Part shown: positions 1 through 10,120 of the stretch, piece after piece
Numbering within the stretch: position 1 is the stretch's first letter
How the letters are laid out: every line of letters starts with the position of its first letter
From: Deltaproteobacteria bacterium
GTDB lineage: Bacteria > Desulfobacterota > Binatia > HRBIN30 > JACQVA1
DNA length: 60,530 nucleotides
Reading direction: 5' to 3'
Assembly: GCA_016178705.1 (NCBI GenBank)
Contig: JACOST010000029.1
Location: forward strand, 1-60,530
Notes under the pieces: generated by a model
What the model was told of the DNA's origin: nothing
Database searches by the model: none
Seen by the model: only the letters and a program-made list of their open reading frames with translations
Translations under genes and position numbers: made by a program

Positions 1-2
1 AC

Positions 3-158
3 CTGAGCAACGGCGGCCCAGAACAATTCTCGCAACCGGGCATCGTGAACACCAAGCAACGACCTGTCACACTGCGCCCGCAGACGTCGCTGCTCATTGT
101 GCCCGCGCGTTCATTGGCCCACCAGAGCAGCGCCGCGCTGCTCGGCTTCTCGCAATGA
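3..158 (+). CDS. C-terminal fragment of a protein of unknown function (cut by window edge)
   Basis: A frame is open from the window edge for 51 codons and stops with TGA at 156-158. The residues look protein-like (tail LLIVPARSLAHQSSAALLGF) and no start is visible, so this would be the 3' end of a gene that begins outside the window. I do not recognise the family. About 110 bases without a gene follow before the MoxR gene. Confidence 0.4.
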   Translation: MSNGGPEQFSQPGIVNTKQRPVTLRPQTSLLIVPARSLAHQSSAALLGFSQ

Positions 159-267
159 CAACTTTCGTTGCGCTCAAACTGAGACACTACCGAGGTCGAT
201 ATAGCTGACCGGGATCACTGCACCTGCCGCTCTTGAATAGCGCATCTCCAATTCGTAGCATCAGCGC

Positions 268-1413
268 GTGAGTGCCGAGAGCGCCAAGAAGGCCCCGAGC
301 GCAGGCGAGACCCTCGGTCGCCTACGGGAAGAACTGGCCCAGTTGTTTCTCGAACGGGGCGATCTCATTGACGGTGCCCTATGCGCGCTGCTCGCCGGCC
401 AACATGTGCTGATCATCGGGCCGCCCGGGACAGCCAAGTCGATGCTCGCCGACGAATTGTGCCGCCGTCTCGATGGCGCACAGTACTTCCAGTGGCTGCT
501 CACCAAATTCACCACGCCGGAGGAACTGTTTGGCGCCGTGAGCCTCAAAGCGCTGGAGAACGACGACTACCGCCGCGTGACCACGCACAAGTTGCCGGAA
601 GCGCACATCGCGTTTCTCGATGAGGTCTTCAAGGCCAACTCGTCCATCCTCAACGCCATCCTGACGCTCATGAACGAACGCCGCTTCCACAACGGACGCG
701 AGGTCGGCACCGTTCCGCTGATCACACTGTTCGCCGCCAGCAACGAACTCCCCGAGGAAGACGAGTTGCAAGCCCTGTACGATCGCTTCCTGGTGCGCTT
801 CGTCGTCGGCTACATCGATGAGGACTTCCGCTTCCTGAAGATGCTGCAGGCCAAACCGCCGGACACTCGCACGACGCTATCGCTCGCCGACTTGCAGGCG
901 CTGCAAGCTGCCGCGCACGAGGTGGCCGTTCCGGCGCACATCTACCGATCGCTCGCCGATTTGCGCAAGCAGCTCGCGCGCAAACACATCATCGCGTCGG
1001 ACCGCCGCTACCGTCAGTGCCTGGCGCTGCTGCAAGCGCGCGCGCTGCTGCTCGGACGCCACGAGGTCGTGGAAGACGATCTCTTCCTGCTCGATCACGT
1101 TCTCTGGCGCGAACCGGCTGAGCGCAACGAGATCCACGCCGCGATCCACGAACTGCTGCGCGGATACGAGGATGAGGTCAAGGTGCTCCTCTACCAGACT
1201 CGCGAGCTGCGCGATTACGCGCATCGCCAGTGGGAGAACAATGAGCTGCGCAGCCGCGCCGTCGTCGAAGCGCACACCAAGATCCGCAACATTCTGGCGA
1301 AGGTCGCCACCATCCTCGACGAGGCGCGTGCCGTCGGCCGCCCCGTCGACACCGTCCAGAAGGTCAAGGACGAGATCGAAGGCATCCAGCAACGGATGCT
1401 GGAAGCGTTGTGA
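268..1413 (+). CDS. MoxR-family AAA+ ATPase (RavA-like)
   Basis: A 381-residue AAA+ ATPase of the MoxR group, cytoplasmic chaperone-like ATPases that typically work with a von Willebrand A (VWA) protein to mature or insert cofactors in other complexes. Walker A is GPPGTAKS near residue 51 and Walker B is IAFLDEVFK near residue 115; the sensor-1 region reads LFAASNELPEEDE. The C-terminal third is helical, as in RavA. The start is a GTG at 268; no better ATG is available. The next plus-strand gene encodes a VWA protein, the classical partner, but the two are separated by about 175 bases of heptamer repeats rather than being tightly coupled. Family call is firm; the substrate is unknown. Confidence 0.9.
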   Translation: MSAESAKKAPSAGETLGRLREELAQLFLERGDLIDGALCALLAGQHVLIIGPPGTAKSMLADELCRRLDGAQYFQWLLTKFTTPEELFGAVSLKALENDDYRRVTTHKLPEAHIAFLDEVFKANSSILNAILTLMNERRFHNGREVGTVPLITLFAASNELPEEDELQALYDRFLVRFVVGYIDEDFRFLKMLQAKPPDTRTTLSLADLQALQAAAHEVAVPAHIYRSLADLRKQLARKHIIASDRRYRQCLALLQARALLLGRHEVVEDDLFLLDHVLWREPAERNEIHAAIHELLRGYEDEVKVLLYQTRELRDYAHRQWENNELRSRAVVEAHTKIRNILAKVATILDEARAVGRPVDTVQKVKDEIEGIQQRMLEAL

Positions 1414-1582
1414 GAGTCGTGAGATCGTGAGCCGTGACTCGTGAGTCGTGACTCGTCATCGGATGCCAAGGCGCGTGACGGAGCCCGAAGGCGCCGTGGG
1501 CATAGCCCTGCTGTTTGCGACTCACCACTCACGATTCACGATTCACGACTCACCCCTCACGCCTCACGAGTCACGAATCACG
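1411..1582. repeat. Opposed heptamer arrays (ACTCACG / CGTGAGT) between MoxR and VWA genes
   Basis: The right block (1520-1582) is nine tandem 7-base units, variants of A(C/T)TCAC(G/C). The left block (1411-1457) carries the complementary unit, variants of TCGTGAG. With about 60 bases between them, the blocks form one large imperfect inverted repeat. It lies just before the VWA start codon and would place a strong RNA hairpin there. Confidence 0.8.
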
Positions 1583-1589
1583 AACCGCA

Positions 1590-3107
1590 ATGAAGACCTC
1601 CTGGATCGAGACTGACTCGTACGATCGCGCCGCACTGGCGCGACTGCGGGACGATTCGCCGTCGCTCCAGGCGTTGAGCGAGAGCGGCAGCAAGCTCCTG
1701 CCGCACTTCGACGGCTTCGTGCTCGATCTGTTCGCGTTGCTGTTCAAGCTCACCATCGTCCCGCATCCCGAGGCCGATGTCGTGCCGAGCGCCAGCTTCT
1801 ACCGAGTCTTGGTCGATCAGCTACGCACGACGCCGGTGCTCGACACCTTGCGCCAGCAGACCGTACTCGATGAAACCCGCGCCGGCCTCGCCACGCTGCT
1901 GCTCGGCGAACGCCTGCTGGAATTGATCAAGTCGGAACGCATCCTGACGCGCGCCGAGATGTTGGACTTCTGGAATCTCGAACAGCAAGAGGACGAACTG
2001 AGCACGCGTCGCGATGAAGCCGACACTGCGGCCAACCTCAAAGGGCAGACGTCATCGAAGGCCACCGAGCGGCAACTCGCCGAATTGGAAGGCCGCATGC
2101 GCCGCGAGATCGACGGCGCCGAGCGCCGTTTGCAGCAGCGCACGAAACAGATGCTGAACGCGCTCAAAGACACGGCCGAGCGCAGCCGCGGTCGCGTCGA
2201 GTCACAGGCGCAACGCGTATTGCAGGACCTCGAAGACACCGCCGAGCAGTCCGACAGCTGGAGCGTGCAACTCGGCACCGGCCAGCGCTCCTCGCCCGGC
2301 GCCCAGCTCGAACTCGGCAAGCGGTTGGCGAACAATCAAAAGCTGCGGAAGCTAGCGCACATGGTCGGCCGCATGCGCGAAACCGCGCTGGCGTTGCGGC
2401 AGAAGATGTTCGAGCGCGCCGACGCTGAGATGTACGAGATCTCCTCCGGCGCCGAACTCAGCCGTTTGTTGCCATCCGAACTGCTGGCGCTACGCCATCC
2501 CGTGCTGCGCCGCGACTTCGCCCGCCGGTTCCTCGATGGCGAGCTGCTGCAGTACGCGCTGCGCGCGCGCGAGGAGAAAGGCAAAGGCCCGCTGATCGTC
2601 TGCCTCGACGGCTCGTCATCGATGGCGGGCGACAAGGAAATCTGGTCGAAGGCGGTGACCCTCACGCTGCTCGACATCGCGCGCCGCCAGCGTCGCCGTT
2701 TTCGTTCGATCTGCTTCTCCTCCGCCGATATGCCGTTGCAGGTGCTCGACCTCAACCAATGGGAGCGCTACGCCGCGCAATTGCCGCAAGTGCTCGAACT
2801 CGCCGAATACTTCCCCGGCGGCGGCACCGATTTCGAAAAACCGCTCAGCGCCGCACTCGATTGCTTGCGCCACACCAAGCACCGCCGCGGCGACATCGTC
2901 TTCATCACCGACGGCGAGTGCCGTGTGACCCCCGAGTGGCTCACCGAGTTCAAACGCGCCAAGGAGAAGCTCGGATTCTCACTCTTCTCCGTGCTGATCG
3001 ACATCGGCCCAAGCGCCCTCGGCACGCTGCAAGAGTTCAGCGACAAGATCGCCACTGTCTCGCAGCTCACCAGCGACGCTAGCAAGGATATTTTTCTCAA
3101 GTTCTGA
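1590..3107 (+). CDS. VWA-domain protein, partner of the MoxR ATPase (ViaA/CoxE-like)
   Basis: A 505-residue protein with a helical N-terminal half (about residues 1-310, including a charged region likely to be coiled coil) and a C-terminal VWA domain. The MIDAS metal site is clear: LDGSSSMAG (DxSxS) and a later FITDGE. The arrangement matches ViaA-type proteins (COG2425) that work with RavA/MoxR ATPases, and the ATPase gene lies directly upstream on the same strand. The frame stays open upstream to 1515, but that extension is translated heptamer repeat (SRFTTHPSRLTSHES), so I take the ATG at 1590. No signal peptide; cytoplasmic. Confidence 0.85.
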   Translation: MKTSWIETDSYDRAALARLRDDSPSLQALSESGSKLLPHFDGFVLDLFALLFKLTIVPHPEADVVPSASFYRVLVDQLRTTPVLDTLRQQTVLDETRAGLATLLLGERLLELIKSERILTRAEMLDFWNLEQQEDELSTRRDEADTAANLKGQTSSKATERQLAELEGRMRREIDGAERRLQQRTKQMLNALKDTAERSRGRVESQAQRVLQDLEDTAEQSDSWSVQLGTGQRSSPGAQLELGKRLANNQKLRKLAHMVGRMRETALALRQKMFERADAEMYEISSGAELSRLLPSELLALRHPVLRRDFARRFLDGELLQYALRAREEKGKGPLIVCLDGSSSMAGDKEIWSKAVTLTLLDIARRQRRRFRSICFSSADMPLQVLDLNQWERYAAQLPQVLELAEYFPGGGTDFEKPLSAALDCLRHTKHRRGDIVFITDGECRVTPEWLTEFKRAKEKLGFSLFSVLIDIGPSALGTLQEFSDKIATVSQLTSDASKDIFLKF

Positions 3108-3220
3108 GCGGCGAACTGCGACGCCAACAGCAATCTCTTGGTCACGAATACCGCCGGAATTTCGGCAAGTGCGTCCGGGCGTGGAGCCATGCCATCATGC
3201 AATAGCGAGCGAAGACACCT

Positions 3221-3646
3221 ATGGCACGAAGGAAGATCAAACTATCCGAGAGAGAATGGACTGCGCTGCTGAACGGCATTGCGAAGCTCGATCGGTTGGC
3301 CGCTGCCACGGTGGTGACGGAGAAGACGGGACCGCGGGGACGCCATAGCGACAACATGAAACGGGTTCGTGCTCATCTCGCCAAACTCAACGGGATGACC
3401 GATGCGCTAGAAGCGAAGATCGCGGTGCTGGACTCGCAACTACCACCGCGCCGAACGCGTGCTCGCTCAAAATATGACACTACTGCGGTCGCGCACGCAG
3501 TTAGCTGCGGCTTGCGCGTAGTCAAACCGTGCGCCCATAGCCGAGCCAGCCGGGAAGGTTGGCCTCACACCAAGCGCGATAGTCACTCATGGTATCGAAT
3601 GAACGATATGGAGCATCGTCGAGCACCGGTTTGTACGTGGAGATGA
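3221..3646 (+). CDS. Hypothetical protein, possibly only partly coding
   Basis: A 141-codon frame starting ATGGCACGAAGG. The first 80 residues are lysine/arginine-rich, predicted helical and look protein-like (KIKLSEREWTALLNGIAKL). The last 40 residues look like random translation and overlap, in opposite orientation, the better-supported small gene at 3522-3737. Either the true product is shorter or the frame is chance. No family recognised. Confidence 0.3.
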   Translation: MARRKIKLSEREWTALLNGIAKLDRLAAATVVTEKTGPRGRHSDNMKRVRAHLAKLNGMTDALEAKIAVLDSQLPPRRTRARSKYDTTAVAHAVSCGLRVVKPCAHSRASREGWPHTKRDSHSWYRMNDMEHRRAPVCTWR

Positions 3647-3737
3647 AGGCGTAACAGAACCGGAGACGCAGCGGCCGCCGCGCCGCCGCCTCAAACTCGG
3701 CTTCCCACTCTTGATCTAGTTCGTCCGAGCCGTGCAT
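3522..3737 (-). CDS. Small conserved-looking protein, 71 aa, unknown function
   Basis: Begins MHGSDELDQEWEAEF and ends YRAWCEANLPGWLGYGRTV. The C-terminal pattern (FDTM..YR.WCE.NLP.WLGYGR) is one I associate with a group of uncharacterised small bacterial proteins. The frame stays open upstream, but composition turns non-coding there, so ATG at 3737 is the likely start. It diverges from the amidohydrolase gene at 3874. Small, acidic at the N-terminus, no membrane segment. Function unknown. Confidence 0.6.
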   Translation of the reverse strand: MHGSDELDQEWEAEFEAAARRPLRLRFCYAFISTYKPVLDDAPYRSFDTMSDYRAWCEANLPGWLGYGRTV

Positions 3738-3873
3738 TACCCGTAGGCTAGAGCAATCCTGGCGAACCGGCAAACACGCAACGCGCCAAAAGAGGTCGCC
3801 CCTTTTCAGGCGCGCCGAGGGCTTGCGCAGAAGCCGCGCGCAAGTGCATTGTGCAACTCCAGCGAGGTGACCG

Positions 3874-5583
<1,710 letters not shown>

Positions 5584-5601
5584 GCGCGTCTTCTTCGCGC
5601 C

Positions 5602-5681
5602 GTAGGGGCGATGCATGCATCGCCCTCCGTCTTCTCCGCGGTGACAACTCAATTCGCGGGCGACGCATGCGTCGCCCCTAC
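5602..5681. repeat. Intergenic inverted repeat (GTAGGGGCGA...TCGCCCCTAC)
   Basis: Two 24-base arms, 5602-5625 and 5658-5681, are near-perfect inverted copies around a 32-base spacer. Each arm contains its own palindrome (ATGCATGCAT, ACGCATGCGT). It sits just after the amidohydrolase stop and could end transcription, though no T-tract follows. The sequence resembles a palindromic family I have seen dispersed in GC-rich environmental genomes. Confidence 0.75.
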
Positions 5682-5747
5682 AAGAGGCAGGAAGTCCGGT
5701 GGAAGGCCGCATTGGCAGCCACGTTGATCGATGATCGCCACAGGCAG

Positions 5748-5787
5748 CCTTGACTCGCTGCGATAGCCCCACCACAATCCGCGCGCC
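5748..5787. repeat. 40-bp direct repeat, copy 1
   Basis: Matches 7330-7369 in 39 of 40 positions, same orientation; similarity ends abruptly on both sides. The two copies bracket the gene for the Cys-rich exported protein. This copy lies in a 606-base gene-free stretch (5584-6189) that otherwise holds only the repeats and palindrome listed here. Confidence 0.8.
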
Positions 5788-5861
5788 GCCGCTTCTCCTT
5801 TCACTGAACCGCGACTGTCCTGCCCGCTGATTGCCGTCCGCGCGCTCACCTGCCTGTAAGG

Positions 5862-5881
5862 CTTACAACGGCTGTTGTAAG
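5862..5881. promoter_or_regulatory. Operator-like perfect palindrome CTTACAAC-ggct-GTTGTAAG
   Basis: Two perfect 8-base arms around a 4-base centre, in AT-richer DNA about 310 bases before the Cys-rich exported protein gene. A partly overlapping second palindrome, GTAAGGCTTAC, precedes it. The symmetry suits a dimeric repressor site, but the distance to the gene is large and no regulator gene is adjacent, so the role is speculative. Confidence 0.35.
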
Positions 5882-6189
5882 GACCTCCACGCTCAATCAA
5901 GTATATCGACCTCTACGTCCGCGGATCGCGGCGCCGGTGCCCGCGCACGTCCGGCACAAGGATTGCCCTAGCGACTCGGCATCGACTCAAGTCAGTGCCG
6001 ATGGCGATGAGTTACGCTCCACGATCCCACGCCGCGGACCCGCGTGATGGCTCCGGCGCCCGCGAATTCTCCGGCACAGCCAGCGCCCGTAGCGCGCACA
6101 CGGCCCGCGCCCCGCCCGTCGAGCCCTCAGGCCGAGAAGTTTGTGAACGCCCGCACTGAGGCATGACCAACAAACAGGAGGAAACGACA

Positions 6190-7176
6190 ATGAGAAGGCT
6201 TGCTTTGACCATCATCATTGGCGCCGGCACGTTCGTGCTCGGTGCATCTCCGGTCCGCGCCCAGGGGAGCCTCGATCATCTGCTCTGCTACCGAACGCAT
6301 GATCCGCTCCAGCTCAAAACGGCGGTCGACATGATCGCCGAGCTGCAGCCCGAGTTCAGTCAAAAGCGGTGCACGCTGATCAAACCCGTCGAGTTTTGCG
6401 TCCCCGCTTCAAAGGAGAACGTTCAGCCGCCGGCAGCAAATCCGAGCATCGTCGGCCAACCGCTGCAAAACGACTACGTTTGCTACCTCGCCCAGTGTCA
6501 GGATCACACTTCGCCGCCAGACAAGCTCGTCGCAGATCAGTTTGGGGAACGCGCCGAGACCAATTTCCGACCCATCAGGATTTGTGTTCCCGCACGCAAA
6601 CGCCCGCTGACGTGCGGGCTCACAGGGGACGGGATGTGCGGGGGCGCCTGTTCGCGCCCGGGAGATCAATGTCGAGCCGATGGATCCAGCGGGAAATGCG
6701 TGTGCAAGCCAACGCGCTGCCATGGCGACGCTGATGAACACGGAACATGTGGCGGCGCTTGCCGCGATCCAAACGACCGCTGCCTGCCCAACGCGGACAA
6801 TGAGTGCACATGTCAGCCGCCTCCACCACCACCCTGCGGCTTGAACCCAGCCGCGGGCATCTGCGGAGGCTCATGCCTCAATGCAACCGACCAATGCGCC
6901 AAGGACGCGGCCGGCAACTGCACCTGCCAACCGCCGCCAGCGACACCGACGCCGACGCCGACGCCATGCACGTGCGGCTCGACGTGTGTCGCTGCTGATG
7001 GTGCGATCGGCCAGTGCCAGCCAGTTGCGGGCTCGACGCAGTGCGAGTGCGTGGCACCTCAGCCGTGCGGGCTCGACCCCGCCAGCAACACGTGCGGCGG
7101 CGGCTGTTCCGCTGCCAACCAAGTCTGTATGCCATGCACCGGCACCGCTTGTCCGGCACCGTGTATGTGCAAGTAG
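6190..7176 (+). CDS. Exported Cys-rich repeat protein
   Basis: A 328-residue protein with a clear Sec signal peptide (MRRLALTIIIGAGTFVLGAS, cut probably after VRAQG). Residues 25-140 form a domain starting DHLLCYRTHDP and ending FRPIRICVPARK, with paired cysteines. Five repeats of about 35 residues follow, of the form C-G-L...CGG-x-C...D-x-C......C-x-C, separated by Pro/Thr linkers (PPPPP, TPTPTPTP). All cysteines could pair as disulfides, so the mature protein is probably a stiff extracellular or surface rod. ATG 6190 is favoured by AGGAGG at 6176-6181; an earlier in-frame ATG at 6163 would spoil the signal peptide. No named function. Confidence 0.85.
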   Translation: MRRLALTIIIGAGTFVLGASPVRAQGSLDHLLCYRTHDPLQLKTAVDMIAELQPEFSQKRCTLIKPVEFCVPASKENVQPPAANPSIVGQPLQNDYVCYLAQCQDHTSPPDKLVADQFGERAETNFRPIRICVPARKRPLTCGLTGDGMCGGACSRPGDQCRADGSSGKCVCKPTRCHGDADEHGTCGGACRDPNDRCLPNADNECTCQPPPPPPCGLNPAAGICGGSCLNATDQCAKDAAGNCTCQPPPATPTPTPTPCTCGSTCVAADGAIGQCQPVAGSTQCECVAPQPCGLDPASNTCGGGCSAANQVCMPCTGTACPAPCMCK

Positions 7177-7329
7177 ACTTGTCCCACCCGTGGGCGGTCT
7201 GTCGTCGGCCGGTCATGCCGGCGCGGACCGCCCATCCCGCAAATGAAGCGCAGCCCGAACTCTACCCGCGGCGGACAATTCCGCCCTCCCGAGTTCTTCT
7301 CGTTGGCGTCGCACGGATAGACCTCGCTA

Positions 7330-7369
7330 CCTTGACTCGCTGCGACAGCCCCACCACAATCCGCGCGCC
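7330..7369. repeat. 40-bp direct repeat, copy 2
   Basis: Second copy of the element at 5748-5787 (one mismatch), 20 bases before the sulfatase start codon, so it would lie in that gene's leader or promoter. The rest of the 213-base gap after the Cys-rich gene shows nothing else. Confidence 0.8.
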
Positions 7370-7389
7370 TTAACATCAGGCGAGAGGAG

Positions 7390-8919
7390 ATGCGCCAAAT
7401 GCCCCACGATCCAATCACCGCGAAGACCACGAAGATCGCCGATCATCGCGAACCGATGTTCCATCACCCGGCGCACGCAGAGGCGGCTCAGCGCAAGATC
7501 GCGGAGTACACCACCCGTACCGGGCGCAAGCCGAACGTGCTCGTCGTACTCATGGACGATGTCGGCTGGGGTGATTTCGGTTGTTACGGCGGCGGCGTGG
7601 CCGTCGGCGCGCCGACGCCTCATATCGATAAGCTCGCCTCGCAAGGGCTACGGTTGACGTCGTGTTACTCCGAGCCGTCGTGCACACCGTCGCGTGCGTC
7701 GCTACTCACCGGCCGCTTGCCGATGCGGCATGGATTGCAGCGTCCACCGATGTATGGCGAGAAAGGCGGGCTGCAAGGCGAGACGACCCTCGCGCAGCTG
7801 CTCAGCGAATCCGGCTACGTGACGCAAGCCGTCGGCAAGTGGCATTTAGGCGAGAACGCCGAGTCGCAGCCGCAGCATGTCGGCTTCGACGACTTCTACG
7901 GCTTCCTGTCGGTCTCGGATATGTACACCGAGTGGCGCGATCCCTACTTCTTTCCCGAAATCGTCTACAGCGCCGAGCGCACGCAGTGGGTGCAGAACCA
8001 ACCGTTCAACAAATGTTTCGTCCACGCCACCCGCGGTGCTGCGCTGGAGAACGTCGAAGAGGTCACGATTCCCGTGTTGTCGACGTTGGATGACAAGTGG
8101 GCCACCTACTCGATCGACTTCCTCCGCCGCAGGGCGAACGAGAGCAACCCGTGGTTCCTCTATCACTGCACACGCGGGGCGCACTTCGACAACTATCCGC
8201 ACGAGCGCTTCCTCGGCAAATCACCGGCGAAGCATCCGTACAAGGACACGCTGGTCGAACTCGATGACATCGTCGGCCGCTTGGTCGCCACGTTGCGCGA
8301 GACCGGACAGCTCGAACACACGCTGATCTTCGTGTCATCAGACAACGGCCCCGAGATGGAAACCTGGCCCGACGCCGCCTACACGCCGTTTCGCTGCGCG
8401 AAGGGTTCGACGTGGGAAGGCGGCCAGCGCGTGCCCGGCATTCTCGCGTGGCCCGGCATGATCGAGCCCGGCCGCGCGTCGGACGGTTTGTTCTCGCAGA
8501 CGGATCTCTTCCCTACCATGCTGTCGCTTGCCGGTCTGGGTGAGAAGATTCCTTCCGATCGCTACACCGATGGTGTCGACCAGAGTTCGTTCCTCCTCGC
8601 GCCCGACGGCGACTCCAATCGCAAGTATCAATACTACTGGCTTGGGCGCACGTTCTCGGCCCTGCGCGTCGGCGAGTACAAGTTCATGGTGGCGTCGATT
8701 TCCGACACTGACCACGACGTGCTCAACCCCGGCGGCTTCACCGGCGTGAGCCAGCGCTATCCATACGGGCGCCTGTACAATCTCTACCTCGATCCCAAAG
8801 AAACGCGCAGCTACCTCATCCGCAAGCTCGCCTACCTCGAATCGTTTCAAAGCGGCATGCGCAATCACCTCGCCACGTTCAAGAAGTATCCCCCGAAAGT
8901 CGTCGTCGGGTTGGCGTGA
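7390..8919 (+). CDS. Type I sulfatase (arylsulfatase family)
   Basis: A 509-residue sulfatase that hydrolyses sulfate esters with a formylglycine made from a cysteine. The maturation/active-site motif is CTPSRASLLTGR with C98. Metal ligands are visible as LMDDVGWGDFG (D56, D57) and SSDNGPEMETW; a GKWHLG motif follows the active site as in the family. No signal peptide is seen, so it may act in the cytoplasm, unlike many secreted sulfatases. No formylglycine-generating enzyme is encoded in the window. The gene starts at 7390 after AGAGGAG; a downstream in-frame ATG at 7399 is also possible. Confidence 0.9.
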   Translation: MRQMPHDPITAKTTKIADHREPMFHHPAHAEAAQRKIAEYTTRTGRKPNVLVVLMDDVGWGDFGCYGGGVAVGAPTPHIDKLASQGLRLTSCYSEPSCTPSRASLLTGRLPMRHGLQRPPMYGEKGGLQGETTLAQLLSESGYVTQAVGKWHLGENAESQPQHVGFDDFYGFLSVSDMYTEWRDPYFFPEIVYSAERTQWVQNQPFNKCFVHATRGAALENVEEVTIPVLSTLDDKWATYSIDFLRRRANESNPWFLYHCTRGAHFDNYPHERFLGKSPAKHPYKDTLVELDDIVGRLVATLRETGQLEHTLIFVSSDNGPEMETWPDAAYTPFRCAKGSTWEGGQRVPGILAWPGMIEPGRASDGLFSQTDLFPTMLSLAGLGEKIPSDRYTDGVDQSSFLLAPDGDSNRKYQYYWLGRTFSALRVGEYKFMVASISDTDHDVLNPGGFTGVSQRYPYGRLYNLYLDPKETRSYLIRKLAYLESFQSGMRNHLATFKKYPPKVVVGLA

Positions 8920-8926
8920 ACGGAGT

Positions 8927-8995
8927 GTAGGGTGGGCATTGCCCACCGCTCCGCCCCGATTCCAATCGATGCATGGTGGGCAGTGCCCACCCTAC
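8927..8995. repeat. Inverted repeat GTAGGGTGGGCA...TGCCCACCCTAC
   Basis: Two arms (8927-8947 and 8975-8995), each itself a palindrome (GTGGGCATTGCCCAC and GTGGGCAGTGCCCAC), fill the gap between the convergent sulfatase and SDR genes. The position suits a two-way terminator, but there is no T-run. It also looks like a dispersed palindromic family. Confidence 0.7.
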
Positions 8996-9026
8996 CGATT
9001 GAGCGCAGGAACCTTTCCGAGCGCAC

Positions 9027-9848
9027 TCACAACGCCAGCTGCTTCGGCGGCCGCACCACGATCTCGGCGATGTTTACGTGAATTGGCTGCGTGACCGCGT
9101 AGAGCACCGCATCGGCCACGTCGTCGGGATTGCCGAGCACCTGCTTCATCATCGGCTGCAACTTGTCCATCACTTCGTCCGGCAAGCGTTCGCCCTTCTT
9201 GACCTCGACCTGCACGCCCGTGGCCTGGATGAACCCGGCGACGAACGCCGGATCGAAGTTGCGGGCGAAGTTGGTGGCGATGGCCCCCGGCATGATGTTC
9301 ACCACGCGGATCGAGTCCTCTTCCAACTCGCGCCGCAACGTATTGCAGATGCAGTTCACCGCATGCTTGGTGGCGCCGTACACCCCGGAATCGCCGCGAT
9401 GCGCCGCGATCGAGGAAATGTTTACGATGTGTCCGTCGGCCTTGCACTGGCGCATAGCGCGGATCGCGGCCTGGGAGCCGACCAACAAGGCGAGCACGTT
9501 GGTGTCGAGCATCGCGCGCCATTCCTCGGGGTCGGCGTCGACGATCGGCGTCGGGTACGACAAGCCGGCGTTGTTCACCATGATGTCGAGCCGGCCGGTT
9601 TCGCGCAGCGCGCGCTGCACAAGGTCTTGCACTTGCTTCGGCTCGCGAACATCGATGGCGGCAACACTAGCCCGTCCGCCGCTCGATTCGATCTTCGCCT
9701 TCGACGCGTCCATGGCGTCGCGCGTGCGGCCAGCGAGATACACGTGCGCGCCGGCCGCACCGAGCTTCTCGGCAATCGCACGACCGATGCCGCTCGATGC
9801 GCCGGTGACGACCGCGGTCTTCCCTTTGAGTGGTGAGGTGTGGCTCAT
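9027..9848 (-). CDS. SDR-family NAD(P)-dependent oxidoreductase
   Basis: A 273-residue classical short-chain dehydrogenase/reductase. Cofactor motif TGASSGIG at residues 15-22, NNAG at 92-95, catalytic Ser near 145, and YGATK with Y157 and K161. Arg at position 41 after the second strand (AGRTRD) hints at NADP(H). Start ATG 9848 is preceded by AAGGAGAG; the frame continues far upstream, but that part reads through an intergenic repeat. Substrate cannot be told. Stand-alone gene, convergent with the sulfatase. Confidence 0.88.
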   Translation of the reverse strand: MSHTSPLKGKTAVVTGASSGIGRAIAEKLGAAGAHVYLAGRTRDAMDASKAKIESSGGRASVAAIDVREPKQVQDLVQRALRETGRLDIMVNNAGLSYPTPIVDADPEEWRAMLDTNVLALLVGSQAAIRAMRQCKADGHIVNISSIAAHRGDSGVYGATKHAVNCICNTLRRELEEDSIRVVNIMPGAIATNFARNFDPAFVAGFIQATGVQVEVKKGERLPDEVMDKLQPMMKQVLGNPDDVADAVLYAVTQPIHVNIAEIVVRPPKQLAL

Positions 9849-9925
9849 CGGATCTCTCCTTCTCAGTGGCTCGCCTAGTTTAGCGACCGTTGAACAATAC
9901 ATGCTCGATAGCTCACGCACGGTAT

Positions 9926-10064
9926 CCCTCTCCCACATTACTGGCGGGAGAGGGCGAGGGTGAGGGCTTCCACAGCAGGCGGCGAGGCCTGCTCGCCCTT
10001 GCGCCGCAAGCTCGAGCGAGGTGGTTCCCTCACCTCCATCCTCCCGCCAGTGTTGCGGGAGAGG
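9926..10064. repeat. Inverted repeat CCCTCTCCC...CGGGAGAGG
   Basis: The left unit, 9926-9966, and right unit, 10027-10064, are diverged inverted copies, each with an internal stem (CTCTCCC/GGGAGAG type), in the 272-base gap between the SDR and VOC genes. A very common palindrome type in GC-rich environmental genomes; nothing else is visible in the gap. Confidence 0.65.
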
Positions 10065-10120
10065 AGGCCTCGGTAGCTCGGTGTCTCTCATGATGATGCT
10101 TCGCGCCTCTCGACGGACCT

